A stretch of DNA of 64,000 bases from Dyella mobilis (GCF_016904945.1 NZ_JADIKF010000039.1:992001-1056000); one strand, 5' to 3'. Shown: positions 39,193 to 47,934, counted from the stretch's first letter. Made by a program: numbers and translations. The notes: generated by a model not told the origin, from the sequence alone.

Positions 39193-40836
39193 ATGCAAGT
39201 ACATCAACACGCACGTCCACATATCGAAACCCACAACCGCTCAAAGAATCATTCTTCTGTGGCTGGTGCCGCCTATCGTCTAGGTTTGAAGCTTTATGAT
39301 GAAAGGGCTGGGATTTGGCATGACTATCGGAAAAGAGAGTTAGGTGAGGAAATCGTCAGAGCATTGACGATTGCTCCTGCTGGTGCACCATCATGGGCAG
39401 CTGATCCCGCTCAGTTGTGGAACCGAGTTGAAGCATCCGAAAAACGGAAAGATGCACAGGTCGCCCGAGACTATCGCATCCCAATTCCTTTTGGCTTATC
39501 TGACCAAGACGCGGGTGACTTGGCTGAAGAGATGGCGCGTTTTATCTCGGATGAACTACATACACCCGTTTCCCTTGGCTTGCATCGTGATGCAGATAGG
39601 GATGCGTTAGGGAATTTGAAGCCTTCAGACAGACAAGGCTTTCACGCGCACTTGTATTTCCCCACCCGCCGCCTTTCTGATGTTATGGCAGGAGAAGGGG
39701 ATGGTGGTGGCACAGGTTTTGGAGAAAAGCTGACCATTTTATCTAACAAAAACAGTTCAACCGTGTTCGTTGAAATGCTCAATGCGAAGTGGTCAGAGTT
39801 AGCCAACGACTTCTCTCGGAAAATCGGTTCTGATCTCAAGTTTGAGTACAAGAGCTACAAACGCTTAGGTTTGAGCCTGACACCACAGCCCACCCTTGGG
39901 CAGTCAGCCAGTGCGATGGAACGTCGTGGGATCTACACCAATCGGGGTGACTCACTTCGCGAAGCCTTGGCTGTTGCCCAGGTCTACCAGAAAGCCCATG
40001 CAGGCGCTCTGAATGCGCAACACGCTCAGGCCCTTCAAGACGTGAGACGTGAGGCAGGGAGGGGCACACAAGCCCAAACAAAGGCATTGAAGAAGACGAT
40101 GGTTTCCTTGTTTGGGTCTAGGAAGTCTCAGTCATCGATCCCCGCTATGATTTTTCGTCAGGGCTCATTGGCCTATCGACTCAAAGCCTCTGCACCTGCA
40201 CCCAAAACGAAAGAAGAGGCCGATGAGCTTGAGAAGTCGCTTGTACTGATTGAGGCGTTGGACAAAGCCTTTGCTGTCTACCACGAACTCATGCAACAGC
40301 TTGAAGAAGTGTTGAAAATGATCGAAGTGAGTAGGGCTTCCAAGTTGGATGTGGAGTATCAGGTTGACCGAAGTCGAGAGCATCGCAAGGTTGCACAGGT
40401 CAAGCTAAGCAATTGGGAAAGCGAACACCATTGGCGCGTTAAAATGTTTGCCAGCATGGGCGGTGTTCCACATCCAACCCATGAAAAGTTGCGTGCAGAT
40501 GTTCGACTGCACAACGGCCATGTTCAAGCGGGAAAACAGACCATCGCGCGCCATGCTGAGGATGTGGGCAAAGCGGGGAGGGAGGTCAGTGCCTTGAGGG
40601 CGAAAAAACAAGAGACGCTTTCGACCATTCGCAATGCTATCGTCAAGTTGCACGATGCAGAATCTCCACTACTTCAAGAAATGATGAAGGCTCTCTCATC
40701 AAGTGAGAGAACCTTCATCAAAGAACAGCTTCCAGTTCTTTTCCCGCCTATGGATGATAAGGGGGTGGAAGGGGAAGATGCGGTGTTTTTTTCTGATAAA
40801 GCACCAGCTTTGAAGAAAGAGAGTGTCAGGCCTTGA
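39193..40836 (+). CDS. MobA/MobL family relaxase
   Basis: The 547 residues begin with the MobA/MobL N-terminus (IETHNRSKNHSSVAGAAYRLGLKLYDE), followed by RDYRIPIPFGLS and the metal-binding histidines in GFHAHLYFPTRRL. The C-terminal half is a long coiled coil. GGAGG ends six bases before ATG 39193. It nicks oriT and carries the strand into the recipient. No coupling protein or secretion genes are nearby, so transfer would need a helper element. Confidence 0.9.
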   Translation: MQVHQHARPHIETHNRSKNHSSVAGAAYRLGLKLYDERAGIWHDYRKRELGEEIVRALTIAPAGAPSWAADPAQLWNRVEASEKRKDAQVARDYRIPIPFGLSDQDAGDLAEEMARFISDELHTPVSLGLHRDADRDALGNLKPSDRQGFHAHLYFPTRRLSDVMAGEGDGGGTGFGEKLTILSNKNSSTVFVEMLNAKWSELANDFSRKIGSDLKFEYKSYKRLGLSLTPQPTLGQSASAMERRGIYTNRGDSLREALAVAQVYQKAHAGALNAQHAQALQDVRREAGRGTQAQTKALKKTMVSLFGSRKSQSSIPAMIFRQGSLAYRLKASAPAPKTKEEADELEKSLVLIEALDKAFAVYHELMQQLEEVLKMIEVSRASKLDVEYQVDRSREHRKVAQVKLSNWESEHHWRVKMFASMGGVPHPTHEKLRADVRLHNGHVQAGKQTIARHAEDVGKAGREVSALRAKKQETLSTIRNAIVKLHDAESPLLQEMMKALSSSERTFIKEQLPVLFPPMDDKGVEGEDAVFFSDKAPALKKESVRP

Positions 40837-40848
40837 TAAGCCTATCTA

Positions 40849-41166
40849 TCACCAATGGACCCAATGACCATCCGTGCCACGATAGACCTGAATTGGATTG
40901 AGGTTGGTGTCACTTTCGCCACCAAACCTGATGTAGCAGTTAAAAAGTACGCCATTGCCACGCGGTTGGTCAGGAGCTTTTTTGCAATGATCAACGATTG
41001 CTTCGGGTGGAAGTGGGCGTGTCGGTTGTCCCAATTTTTGCTCAGTTGTTGCCCAATCTTTGTAAGCATTCAATACATCGGTCGCGCTTGGGCTTGATGA
41101 CCCGCATGCAGTCAGTGTCAGGGCGACGCCCAAAAACAATGCCATTTTAGAAAGAAAAATCTTCAT
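40849..41166 (-). CDS. Small lipoprotein of unknown function
   Basis: The 105-residue protein has a lipoprotein signal peptide (MALFLGVALTLTACGSS, lipobox LTAC). The mature part has two more cysteines (DHCKKAP, FNCYIRF). GGGAGAG precedes the ATG at 41166. It is convergent with the relaxase gene and separated by 12 bp. It resembles small conjugation or entry-exclusion lipoproteins only in general form. Confidence 0.7.
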   Translation of the reverse strand: MKIFLSKMALFLGVALTLTACGSSSPSATDVLNAYKDWATTEQKLGQPTRPLPPEAIVDHCKKAPDQPRGNGVLFNCYIRFGGESDTNLNPIQVYRGTDGHWVHW

Positions 41167-41186
41167 CGCACTCTCCCTGTGTTGAA

Positions 41187-41813
41187 TTAAAAGCCCAGCT
41201 TTCGGCTGACCCGAGTCATCAGACCGTGCGCGGTTGTTTCGTTTAAACCGTTGGCAAGTAAGTATCCACGGCCACCCGATTGCGCTTCTAAAATGAAAGA
41301 ATTTTCGGCAAACCAAGCTGTGCGCTTATCCCTTGCTTGCATACCCCTCGACCCGATTGTTCCAAATGAAGAGTTGGTGGTTTCTTCATGGGCAATCGTT
41401 GAGCGGATGACAAGGCGGTCAATGCTGGAGGCATGCAACGTGGTCATGTTGGCGTTGCTGGTTGGGGCGGATGGAATGTTGAGGGTGGTGTTCGAAACAT
41501 AGAAGCGACCAGGCCGAACACCGTGACGGCGCTCCCTATGCAAAATGCGAAGACACAACCAGGCCACCCCAACCGCCATGATGGTGGTGACCAGAGCAGG
41601 TATGAGGTTGCCTGTACCTAAAAGGAAGTAATCCAGCCCGAGAATCGGGACTGCAAAGCCCACAACGATGACGCCCGAGTCAAACGTAAACATGGGCTTG
41701 GAGGCGGGGTAGGTCTGGAAGCAAATTTGGCCGTCGGATTGCTCCTGTACCTCATAACGGCTGGTGATGGTTTTGGCGTGGGTTGGTACTACATGAGCGG
41801 TTGCGACGTTCAT
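41187..41813 (-). CDS. Membrane protein of unknown function
   Basis: About 208 residues from ATG 41813 (an in-frame ATG at 41831 is the alternative). Two hydrophobic segments (SGVIVVGFAVPILGLDYFLL and LIPALVTTIMAVGVAWLCLRI) lie near residues 50-90. A soluble C-terminal domain of about 110 residues has a beta pattern. It lies 20 bp upstream of the lipoprotein gene on the same strand, so the two probably form an operon. Confidence 0.65.
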   Translation of the reverse strand: MNVATAHVVPTHAKTITSRYEVQEQSDGQICFQTYPASKPMFTFDSGVIVVGFAVPILGLDYFLLGTGNLIPALVTTIMAVGVAWLCLRILHRERRHGVRPGRFYVSNTTLNIPSAPTSNANMTTLHASSIDRLVIRSTIAHEETTNSSFGTIGSRGMQARDKRTAWFAENSFILEAQSGGRGYLLANGLNETTAHGLMTRVSRKLGF

Positions 41814-41865
41814 CCAAGATCCCTGTTCCATGAGTTGGTGATCAAAATTTCACCACATGCGAAGA

Positions 41866-41905
41866 TCACATATGTGAAGCTCGCATAAACGGTCATCACA
41901 TATAG
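41866..41905. promoter_or_regulatory. Palindromic operator candidate between XRE gene and membrane-protein operon
   Basis: TCACATATGTGA (41866-41877) is a perfect 12-bp palindrome. Its left half recurs at 41896 (TCACATATAG). Both lie in the 120-bp divergent region between the membrane/lipoprotein operon and the XRE gene, where an autoregulatory repressor would bind. Binding by the XRE protein is inference. Confidence 0.4.
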
Positions 41906-41933
41906 CTTTTCAAGCCACTCAGAGGGTTGAGCG

Positions 41934-42230
41934 GTGGCAAGGAAAAGCATCTACAGGCCAGAGCACAGAATCTTCGCGGAGTTGCTCCGCGATGTTCGGA
42001 CCCATGCTGGGTTCACTCAGGAACAACTGTCCCTGGCTCTGGATGTAGACCAAGCCTTCGTCAGTGAGGCAGAGCGGGGCAGGCGCAGGCTAGACACCGT
42101 CCAAGTCCATGACTGGTGCCTTGCCTGCAAGACCGACCTCGTTCACATCAGCAAAGAGTTTCAAAAGCGACTGACTGATCCTCAGTATCAGGAACCTCGC
42201 GAACCCGATGCTCGGCGCCGAAGCCGTTAG
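41934..42230 (+). CDS. XRE-family helix-turn-helix regulator
   Basis: The 98 residues start at GTG 41934. A Cro/C1-type helix-turn-helix is seen in LRDVRTHAGFTQEQLSLALDV and DQAFVSEAERGRRRL. Such proteins repress their own and divergent promoters. The last four bases overlap the stop of the convergent recombinase gene. The tail is Arg-rich. Confidence 0.85.
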   Translation: MARKSIYRPEHRIFAELLRDVRTHAGFTQEQLSLALDVDQAFVSEAERGRRRLDTVQVHDWCLACKTDLVHISKEFQKRLTDPQYQEPREPDARRRSR

Positions 42231-43891
42231 ATCAAGGCAACACTCTTAGGTGGGCGCCCCCGCTTCTTTTTGACAACCACGGCCACGCGTTCTTCAGGCG
42301 TTGCATTCTTCGTGACCTTGTCCAGATAGTCTTTATATTGACGCCAGTGATAGGGCACCAAGTCTAATTTTGGGAAGACCATTTGGAGCATGGCTTTGTT
42401 GCACTCTTCGAGTGTAGCGTCCTTGATGTAATGCACTCGCCAGATGGACATGCCACGCCCATATCCACATAGGCGGATCAGGGCTGTCTCTAAAATTTCG
42501 GACCGATCCCCGACGGTCTCAAAATGGTTGCGAAAAGAATGGAAGGTCTTGGTGTCGTCAGGAATCTCACACTGGTTGCGTAGATACCCATTGTTGAACC
42601 ATGAGCTGACTTCTCCACCAGGGCCGTTCTCACCCCATTTCAGCCCAGGGAACAAGTGTTTGAGACCACGGGCTTTGATGTCGTCCAAATACCTCAGCAA
42701 ACCAAGCTCAATGAGTTTCGAGTGCATGGGAATAGTTCGCTTCGCATTTCTCGACTTCAGCCTCTTTTTCCCATCCGCGTCCAACTGAACTTTGAAGCAA
42801 TAGATCTTTCTTGTATCGCCCGTTGCGATATCGAAGATTTCTTCTTGTGTAATGTCACTGGTGTAAAGCTGTGCGATCTCATTGACTCTCATGCCTGTAT
42901 AAAGCCCAATCAGAGGTATCCAATACTCGTCAGGGTGCTTGTACTTCAGGACCCGTGCATGCGCAAAAATTTTCTCCAGATCATCTTTAGAGAAAGGTGT
43001 GCCGGCTTGGTCGTCATCCCGAACATACTGCGTCATATCGACACCTTCGGAAGCGTCCCGATTCAAGTTGAACTTGTCGGCGAACCAGTGGAAGACGGCC
43101 TTGAGTATTTTGATATGGCGTTGCTGGGTGGACAGCTCGATAACGGGAGCCCCGATCTGCTGCCCAATCTCTATCATCTCTTTGTAGGTGCAGTTATCAA
43201 AAGCCCGGTTCAGATGGGGGTATCGAGGAAGCTTACTGATAGCATTCGCGTAAACATTGGCATCGGCATACCGGTAATCGCTGAGCTTCTTGTCTCCAAC
43301 AATCTCGATAAAAGACTTAAAGAAGAAGTGGTATTCCCGAATGGTCTTGGGATGTTTCCGCCTGATTCTATCCGTTGCCAAGAAGTCGCTTTGGGCTTGA
43401 CTGAGAAGACAACTTCCCTCGGGCTGCATGGCCAATGCGTGTTCTTCAAGCTTGGCAGCCATCCTCTCTTCACTGGCCTGGATGGTGTTTTCAACAAGCT
43501 TTACCACTTTCTCCAGTAGTTGAGCTGTGGATGGCTCTGTCGACGTTTCGACTGTAGGGGCCTGCCTCTCTAGCACGGGTCCAGGTGTAACAATGGTTGG
43601 TTCTGGAATGGCCGTAAGTGCCCCCGAAATGTCGAAGACGACGCTTTCATGGCCGACATGAGCGATGTCATGCCGAGTGATGCTTTCAGAAATGGGGAAG
43701 CTTTGGAGAGGGGAGGGCAAGCAAGTCAGGGGCGCAGGTGGTTGCCCCGAAGAGCCTATTTGTTGGATCAAGTGAAGTGCTCTTTCGAGTCCTTCGGCTC
43801 CAAGCGTTGCGATGGTGAGGTCGTTCAAATTGACTTCGTAATAAGCGAGCTCTTTTTGCCGAACGAGATTCTTTAAGAAATTAGATAACAT
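42227..43891 (-). CDS. Tyrosine recombinase (second of the island)
   Basis: About 554 residues from ATG 43891, which has AAAAGG nine bases upstream; upstream in-frame starts reach 44011. After a variable N-terminal part come a SAM-like core-binding domain and the catalytic domain: Arg in YTGMRVNEIAQLY, HSFRNHFETVGDR with His and Arg, and Tyr in WRVHYIKDA. The C-terminus has an AT-hook-like KKKRGRPPK. Its target site is unknown. The AT-rich region upstream holds the repeat/ncRNA locus. Confidence 0.88.
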   Translation of the reverse strand: MLSNFLKNLVRQKELAYYEVNLNDLTIATLGAEGLERALHLIQQIGSSGQPPAPLTCLPSPLQSFPISESITRHDIAHVGHESVVFDISGALTAIPEPTIVTPGPVLERQAPTVETSTEPSTAQLLEKVVKLVENTIQASEERMAAKLEEHALAMQPEGSCLLSQAQSDFLATDRIRRKHPKTIREYHFFFKSFIEIVGDKKLSDYRYADANVYANAISKLPRYPHLNRAFDNCTYKEMIEIGQQIGAPVIELSTQQRHIKILKAVFHWFADKFNLNRDASEGVDMTQYVRDDDQAGTPFSKDDLEKIFAHARVLKYKHPDEYWIPLIGLYTGMRVNEIAQLYTSDITQEEIFDIATGDTRKIYCFKVQLDADGKKRLKSRNAKRTIPMHSKLIELGLLRYLDDIKARGLKHLFPGLKWGENGPGGEVSSWFNNGYLRNQCEIPDDTKTFHSFRNHFETVGDRSEILETALIRLCGYGRGMSIWRVHYIKDATLEECNKAMLQMVFPKLDLVPYHWRQYKDYLDKVTKNATPEERVAVVVKKKRGRPPKSVALI

Positions 43892-44383
43892 GATAAACAT
43901 CCTTTTGAAGTAATCAGTGCTCCTGTTGGGTCTACGGCACAGAAGATGGCTGACGGTTTTAATAAAAAGACCGCTTCCGTCAATGGATGCCTTTTTGATT
44001 TTGTGAGTCAATTCACGAAACGATGAAATAATTTCTTAAAGGATGGCCTAATTTATTTTTAAGCCATTGACAGTTTTGAGTTTTATATTAAATATCTTAT
44101 TTAATAAGTTATGATTCATGAAGAATCCTACTTCCCTAAATATTTATTAGTCCAAAAAATGAAGCTCCATGGGTTCTGTCGCATAAGTCATATCTCCGCG
44201 AAAATCTTATTCATCATACCGGATTATTTTGAACTGTATAAATTTTGACCGATTTGAGTTTTACAAAACCTTCTAAAAAGGACTTTCACGGGGTCATGGA
44301 TGACCTTCTCGGACGAGGTACAAGGTGGTTTTTAATTACAAGTAATAAGATACATAGTGAGTAATGAAATTTTATTATTTCTA
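43892..44383. other. AT-rich intergenic region upstream of the recombinase
   Basis: Almost 500 bp of very AT-rich DNA with no credible gene. It presumably contains the recombinase promoter, and such DNA is a likely H-NS binding target; an H-NS gene lies 800 bp away. A short inverted repeat CTTATT-T-AATAAG is visible near 44098. Confidence 0.45.
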
Positions 44384-44413
44384 TTGACAATGGTAGAAAA
44401 TCAATTATATTAT
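44384..44413 (+). promoter_or_regulatory. Sigma-70 promoter for the repeat ncRNA
   Basis: A perfect TTGACA (44384-44389) is followed after 16 bases by TATATT (44406-44411), or after 18 bases by TATTAT (44408-44413). Each -10 candidate matches five of six consensus positions. Transcription would start near 44418-44420 and run rightward into the hairpin array. Confidence 0.65.
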
Positions 44414-44418
44414 TCTTA

Positions 44419-44691
44419 ATCGAAGCGATGCTTCTTTTCATTTCCCCGTATTGCGGGGGTGTTCCAGAACTGAAGTTATTTGCGTAAGCAATGATTCTTC
44501 GATTTATTTTCCCTGCTCTAGCAGGGATGTCTCAAAAAAGGAAGTTAGTTGCGTAAGCAATGTTCCTTCGATTTATTTCCCTGCGTTAGCAGGGGTGTCT
44601 CAAAAAAGAAGCAAATTGCGTAAGTTATGATTTTCTAGATTTGATTTCCCCTCGGGGTAAAGAAAAAGCCATCCATCAGGATGGCTTTTTT
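44419..44691 (+). ncRNA. Predicted structured non-coding RNA made of four hairpin units
   Basis: Between a consensus promoter and a rho-independent terminator lie four hairpins: CCCCG-TATTG-CGGGG (44444), CCCTGC-TCTA-GCAGGG (44511), CCCTGC-GTTA-GCAGGG (44579) and CCCC-TC-GGGG (44648). Their spacing is 67, 68 and 69 bp. Between hairpins the sequence TGCGTAAGCAATG, TTCGATTTATTT and TGTCTCAAAAAAG is repeated, best conserved in units 2 and 3. Stems are kept while loops vary (TCTA and GTTA), which suggests selection for structure. There is no open reading frame of note. I recognise no known RNA family. The predicted length is about 270 nt. Confidence 0.6.
44663..44691. terminator. Bidirectional rho-independent terminator
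   Basis: AGCCATCC (44667-44674) pairs with GGATGGCT (44679-44686) over ATCA, with A-runs before and a T-run after. It ends the predicted ncRNA rightward and the H-NS gene leftward. Confidence 0.85.
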
Positions 44692-44711
44692 GTCTGACAA
44701 CCCGAAGTTTC

Positions 44712-45137
44712 CTAGCGCCGAACTTTTTTCCGCGTCGCCTTCTTGGCGGACTTTTTGGAAGCCTTCTTGGTGACCTTCTTAGTAGCCTTTGGCGCGCCAC
44801 CAATCAGCAGGCTTTCTGCGGTCACACCGCGCTTCTTGATGGCCGAAGCAAACCAGAGAGGGGACCTGCCGCGACCCGTCCAAGTTTCAGAGGGGTTCTC
44901 GGGGTTGCGATACTTGGGAGCTACCGAACCCTTGCCACCCCTGGCGCCTCTTTTACCAGTCTTGGCTTGAGTGCCGTAGATATCGGCAAGCGTCAGCCCA
45001 CTGCTATGGAGGATGGCATCGATCTTCTCCTTGACCGCATGAACTTGGTTGGCCCGTGCTTCCTGCATATGGGATTCGGCGTTTGTGATGAGGGCTTGGA
45101 GTTCTTTGGGGGAGAGAGATTTCAGATCGACTGCCAT
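44712..45137 (-). CDS. H-NS family nucleoid protein
   Basis: The 141 residues have an N-terminal coiled coil for oligomerisation (SPKELQALITNAESHMQEARANQ). The H-NS DNA-binding signature is YRNPENPSETWTGRGRSPLWF. A Lys-rich tail of about 25 residues (KATKKVTKKASKKSAKKATR) follows, as in some Xanthomonadales and Burkholderia H-NS proteins. It binds AT-rich DNA and silences foreign genes, so on this island it probably controls its neighbours' expression. Confidence 0.92.
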   Translation of the reverse strand: MAVDLKSLSPKELQALITNAESHMQEARANQVHAVKEKIDAILHSSGLTLADIYGTQAKTGKRGARGGKGSVAPKYRNPENPSETWTGRGRSPLWFASAIKKRGVTAESLLIGGAPKATKKVTKKASKKSAKKATRKKVRR

Positions 45138-45228
45138 AGATGGTCCTTATAAAGAGATGTGGTGGTAGATTAGCTTGAACGGTGGGTTGGCTCTAGGATT
45201 AACATCAAAAGCCGTAAAAGGGGGAAGC

Positions 45229-46017
45229 ATGCAACTCAAAGAATATTACCAGTCGCTGTCAGTTGAGTGCTACGCGCTGAAGAATAGGGTTAGGCACTTT
45301 ATTGATAGGAAGAATTGGCTGACCGATGGAGAGTGGAAGGAGTCAGTGCTGAGAAGCCTTATCAGTCGAAGTTCACCAGACTCCGTAAAAGTAGGCCGAG
45401 GCTTTGTTGTCAGCCATGACTGGGCAAGTACTCAGATAGATATTTTGCTGTACGACTCATCTCATCCAGTTCTTTATCGAGATGGCGATCTGGTGTTTAT
45501 TTCACCCTCTGCCTGTAGAGGTGTTATTGAGGTCAAAACATCAGTAGATGCGACAACGTTTGCTAAGGCATGCGATAAGCTCGCAGATAACGCACAAAAC
45601 GTTAGGGAAAGGAAGGGTGAGGAAATATTTGTTGGTATCTTTTCCTATGAAGCCAGTGCAAATGATCTGGATGCAAGAAAGCTGTTGGAGCTAGCCAAAT
45701 CGTCTGCGAATGGCGACCCACTGAGAATCATAAATCACGTATCGCTGGGTAGATCGTTCTTTGTCAGGTATTGGGCGTCTGAGCCTAATGAAATTCATGG
45801 TCCTGAGCGGAGAGTTTCCTCAAATGGTTCAAGGCGTAGAGCAGGCAAATACCAAAGTTGGCATCTTTACAGATTGCCGGACATGGCGTTTGGATACTTT
45901 ATCCACAATGCGTTGGTGAGCATGGCATCAAACCTATCTATTGAGGAAGAAAATGTTTACTTCCCTTTAGATGGAAAGGAGACACGATGCATCGACGTAG
46001 TCTCGTTTAAGCCATAA
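45229..46017 (+). CDS. DUF6602-like PD-(D/E)XK nuclease-fold protein
   Basis: The 262 residues start at ATG 45229 after GGGGGAAG. The segment TQIDILLYD (D71) and later RGVIEVKTSVD (E101-x-K103) form a classical PD-(D/E)XK core. This is the pattern of DUF6602 proteins, often found in defence islands. A nuclease activity is likely but unproven. It is divergent from H-NS across 91 bp. Confidence 0.65.
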   Translation: MQLKEYYQSLSVECYALKNRVRHFIDRKNWLTDGEWKESVLRSLISRSSPDSVKVGRGFVVSHDWASTQIDILLYDSSHPVLYRDGDLVFISPSACRGVIEVKTSVDATTFAKACDKLADNAQNVRERKGEEIFVGIFSYEASANDLDARKLLELAKSSANGDPLRIINHVSLGRSFFVRYWASEPNEIHGPERRVSSNGSRRRAGKYQSWHLYRLPDMAFGYFIHNALVSMASNLSIEEENVYFPLDGKETRCIDVVSFKP

Positions 46018-46091
46018 AAACTTTGGTTCAAAAGATGTTGCATCACAGTGCGGCTTTTAAAGGTTGCTGCGAAAGACCGAAACGAAAGCAC

Positions 46092-47603
46092 TTATCGTTG
46101 CTCATCTTTTATTTTTCTTTTGCTTCGCTGTTTTCTTGATTCCAAGATTTTCACCCGTTTGAAGTAGTGCTCGAAGCACCCCTTAGGCGGGACTGGAATC
46201 TCCAGAGCTGGAAACCGAATCTTCGCGATGTCTTCAGCTCTTTCTTGCAACGTAGCTGGTTGGATATAGTGTCGCCTCAAAATAGAAGCCCCTATGCTGT
46301 GACCGGTGAGGCGCGCAATCCTGTGGTCAGACAGCCCCGACCGTTCTGCTAAAGAAGCGAAGGTGTGCCGAAAACTATGAAAGGTCTTAGCAGGGTCCGT
46401 TATTTTGCAGGCCTTTCTTAGGTAAGTCCTGTTGAACCAATCACCGATCCCGTCGCCTGGTCGATGCAAGCTCCAAGGGAGACTAGGAAACAATAAGTCG
46501 AAGCTATGGGCCTGAACTTCTTGGACATACTCCACAAAGCCTAGGGGCAGTAGGGAAGGGTGGAGGGGAATGAAGCGTCTGGAGCTACGGTTCTTGACCT
46601 GATGACGCACATGGAGTCCCCAGATGTCGTCGATTTGCTCCAAATCATCTGTTCTCAGTTGTCCGATTTCGTTGAGCCTCATCCCCAAGTACAAGGCAAG
46701 GATGGGACCCCAATACTTGTAGGGTCTTGTGTGATTGAAGCGCTGGCTGTCGAAGATGAGCCGAAGATCCCTTTCTGAAAATGGCAGGCGGGTTTCCTGG
46801 TCGTCTTGCTCCTTATTGGTAATGTGAAGCCCTGCACAGGGGTTGTACGTCAACAATCGCCTTTGCATACAGTTGTTGAAGAAAACTCTTAGGTGATCGA
46901 GACGCTTTTCCTTGGTGCGAGGTGCCAGCCCTTTGTCGTGGCGACGCTTGGCCACTTTTAAAACATCTCTTGGGGAGAGGCCCCTGTAAGCAGGCTTCTT
47001 GCTGGCATGGGCTGGCCACCTCCCAAGTGCTTCCAGGAACGTGTCTAGGTCAGTTGGGCTAATCTCACTTAAGTCTTTGTCGCCGACCAATCCAAGGAAC
47101 AATCGAAGCGTGAAGCTCGTATCCAGATAGTTGATTTCGCCTCGTCCCTGAATTTTCATCTGGAATAGGAACGCCTTGATGCGCTCAGACAGCATTCCAA
47201 CTCTTGGGGCAGCAGGGATACGGGAACTGGGAGAAGGAATAACTCCAACTTTGGTCAGTACATCGATGACGGCTTGGACTAACCGATCTTCGATTGCAGG
47301 AGTCAGGTCGAGAGGATTTCTGCTGTGAGGTACATGAACAGCCTGACGCCTTCCACATCGAGCTTTTCGGATGGTGTCATTTACAAGGCATCGGGCATCT
47401 AGGTCGCTCTCCAGACGGAGGTGGTCAAACACGTCACACAAGGCGCATTCAAGTGAGGCAGCAATAAGACGTGCCTGGTCTGGTCGTGTTCCTTGGAGAC
47501 TGCGAACAATGAAGCGGCGGCCTAAGCGACCCCGCAAGTCCGTCGGTACTAAGAAGCGAACGTAAAGGCCTGTCTTTTTCTGGATCAATAAAGGTTTTGG
47601 CAT
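46092..47603 (-). CDS. Tyrosine recombinase (third of the island), DUF6538 type
   Basis: About 503 residues from ATG 47603 (MPKPLLIQKKTGLYVRFLVP). The N-terminus has the DUF6538-like RFLVPTDLRGRLGRRFIVRSLQ. The catalytic domain has Arg in YLGMRLNEIGQL, HSFRHTFASLAERSG, GHSIGASILRRHYIQP with His and Tyr. The C-terminal tail is basic. An open frame extends upstream to 47702 without features. It may have inserted the right part of the island separately. Confidence 0.9.
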   Translation of the reverse strand: MPKPLLIQKKTGLYVRFLVPTDLRGRLGRRFIVRSLQGTRPDQARLIAASLECALCDVFDHLRLESDLDARCLVNDTIRKARCGRRQAVHVPHSRNPLDLTPAIEDRLVQAVIDVLTKVGVIPSPSSRIPAAPRVGMLSERIKAFLFQMKIQGRGEINYLDTSFTLRLFLGLVGDKDLSEISPTDLDTFLEALGRWPAHASKKPAYRGLSPRDVLKVAKRRHDKGLAPRTKEKRLDHLRVFFNNCMQRRLLTYNPCAGLHITNKEQDDQETRLPFSERDLRLIFDSQRFNHTRPYKYWGPILALYLGMRLNEIGQLRTDDLEQIDDIWGLHVRHQVKNRSSRRFIPLHPSLLPLGFVEYVQEVQAHSFDLLFPSLPWSLHRPGDGIGDWFNRTYLRKACKITDPAKTFHSFRHTFASLAERSGLSDHRIARLTGHSIGASILRRHYIQPATLQERAEDIAKIRFPALEIPVPPKGCFEHYFKRVKILESRKQRSKRKIKDEQR

Positions 47604-47934
47604 ATCGAGGCCCCGATATGAAATCCCCCTTTGAGCAGTGAGTATTGCAGATGATCTACGCGGCTGTTTCTTAGGAAAACTTTCTAAAATGGGGTAGGTC
47701 AACGCCTGGCGGGTCTACACGTCACGTTAACGACTTGATATGGAAAATGTGAAGTGGGGAACAAAACAGGATGACTCCGAGTGGTAGGGCCGACTCGGAT
47801 GGGTGTGTCTTAGGGTCATTGTGCCAGTGAATATGACACCACGTCTCCCTGTTTGAATTCCACGGTGCTCATTGGTGAGCGCCATACGGGATGTATTTCA
47901 TCAGTGTATAGAGCCGAAGAAACAGGGGTGATAG

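Noticed and set aside
44419..44691. CRISPR array
   Set aside because: The whole 68-bp unit is repeated, with no unique spacers, and no cas genes are in the window.
44419..44691. Type III toxin-antitoxin (ToxIN-like) locus
   Set aside because: No ToxN-like gene follows the repeats, and the unit is longer than known antitoxin RNA repeats. A more distant relation cannot be excluded.
30158..47603. Recombinase-in-trio (RIT) element
   Set aside because: The three recombinase genes are far apart and not co-oriented, unlike the adjacent overlapping genes of RIT elements.
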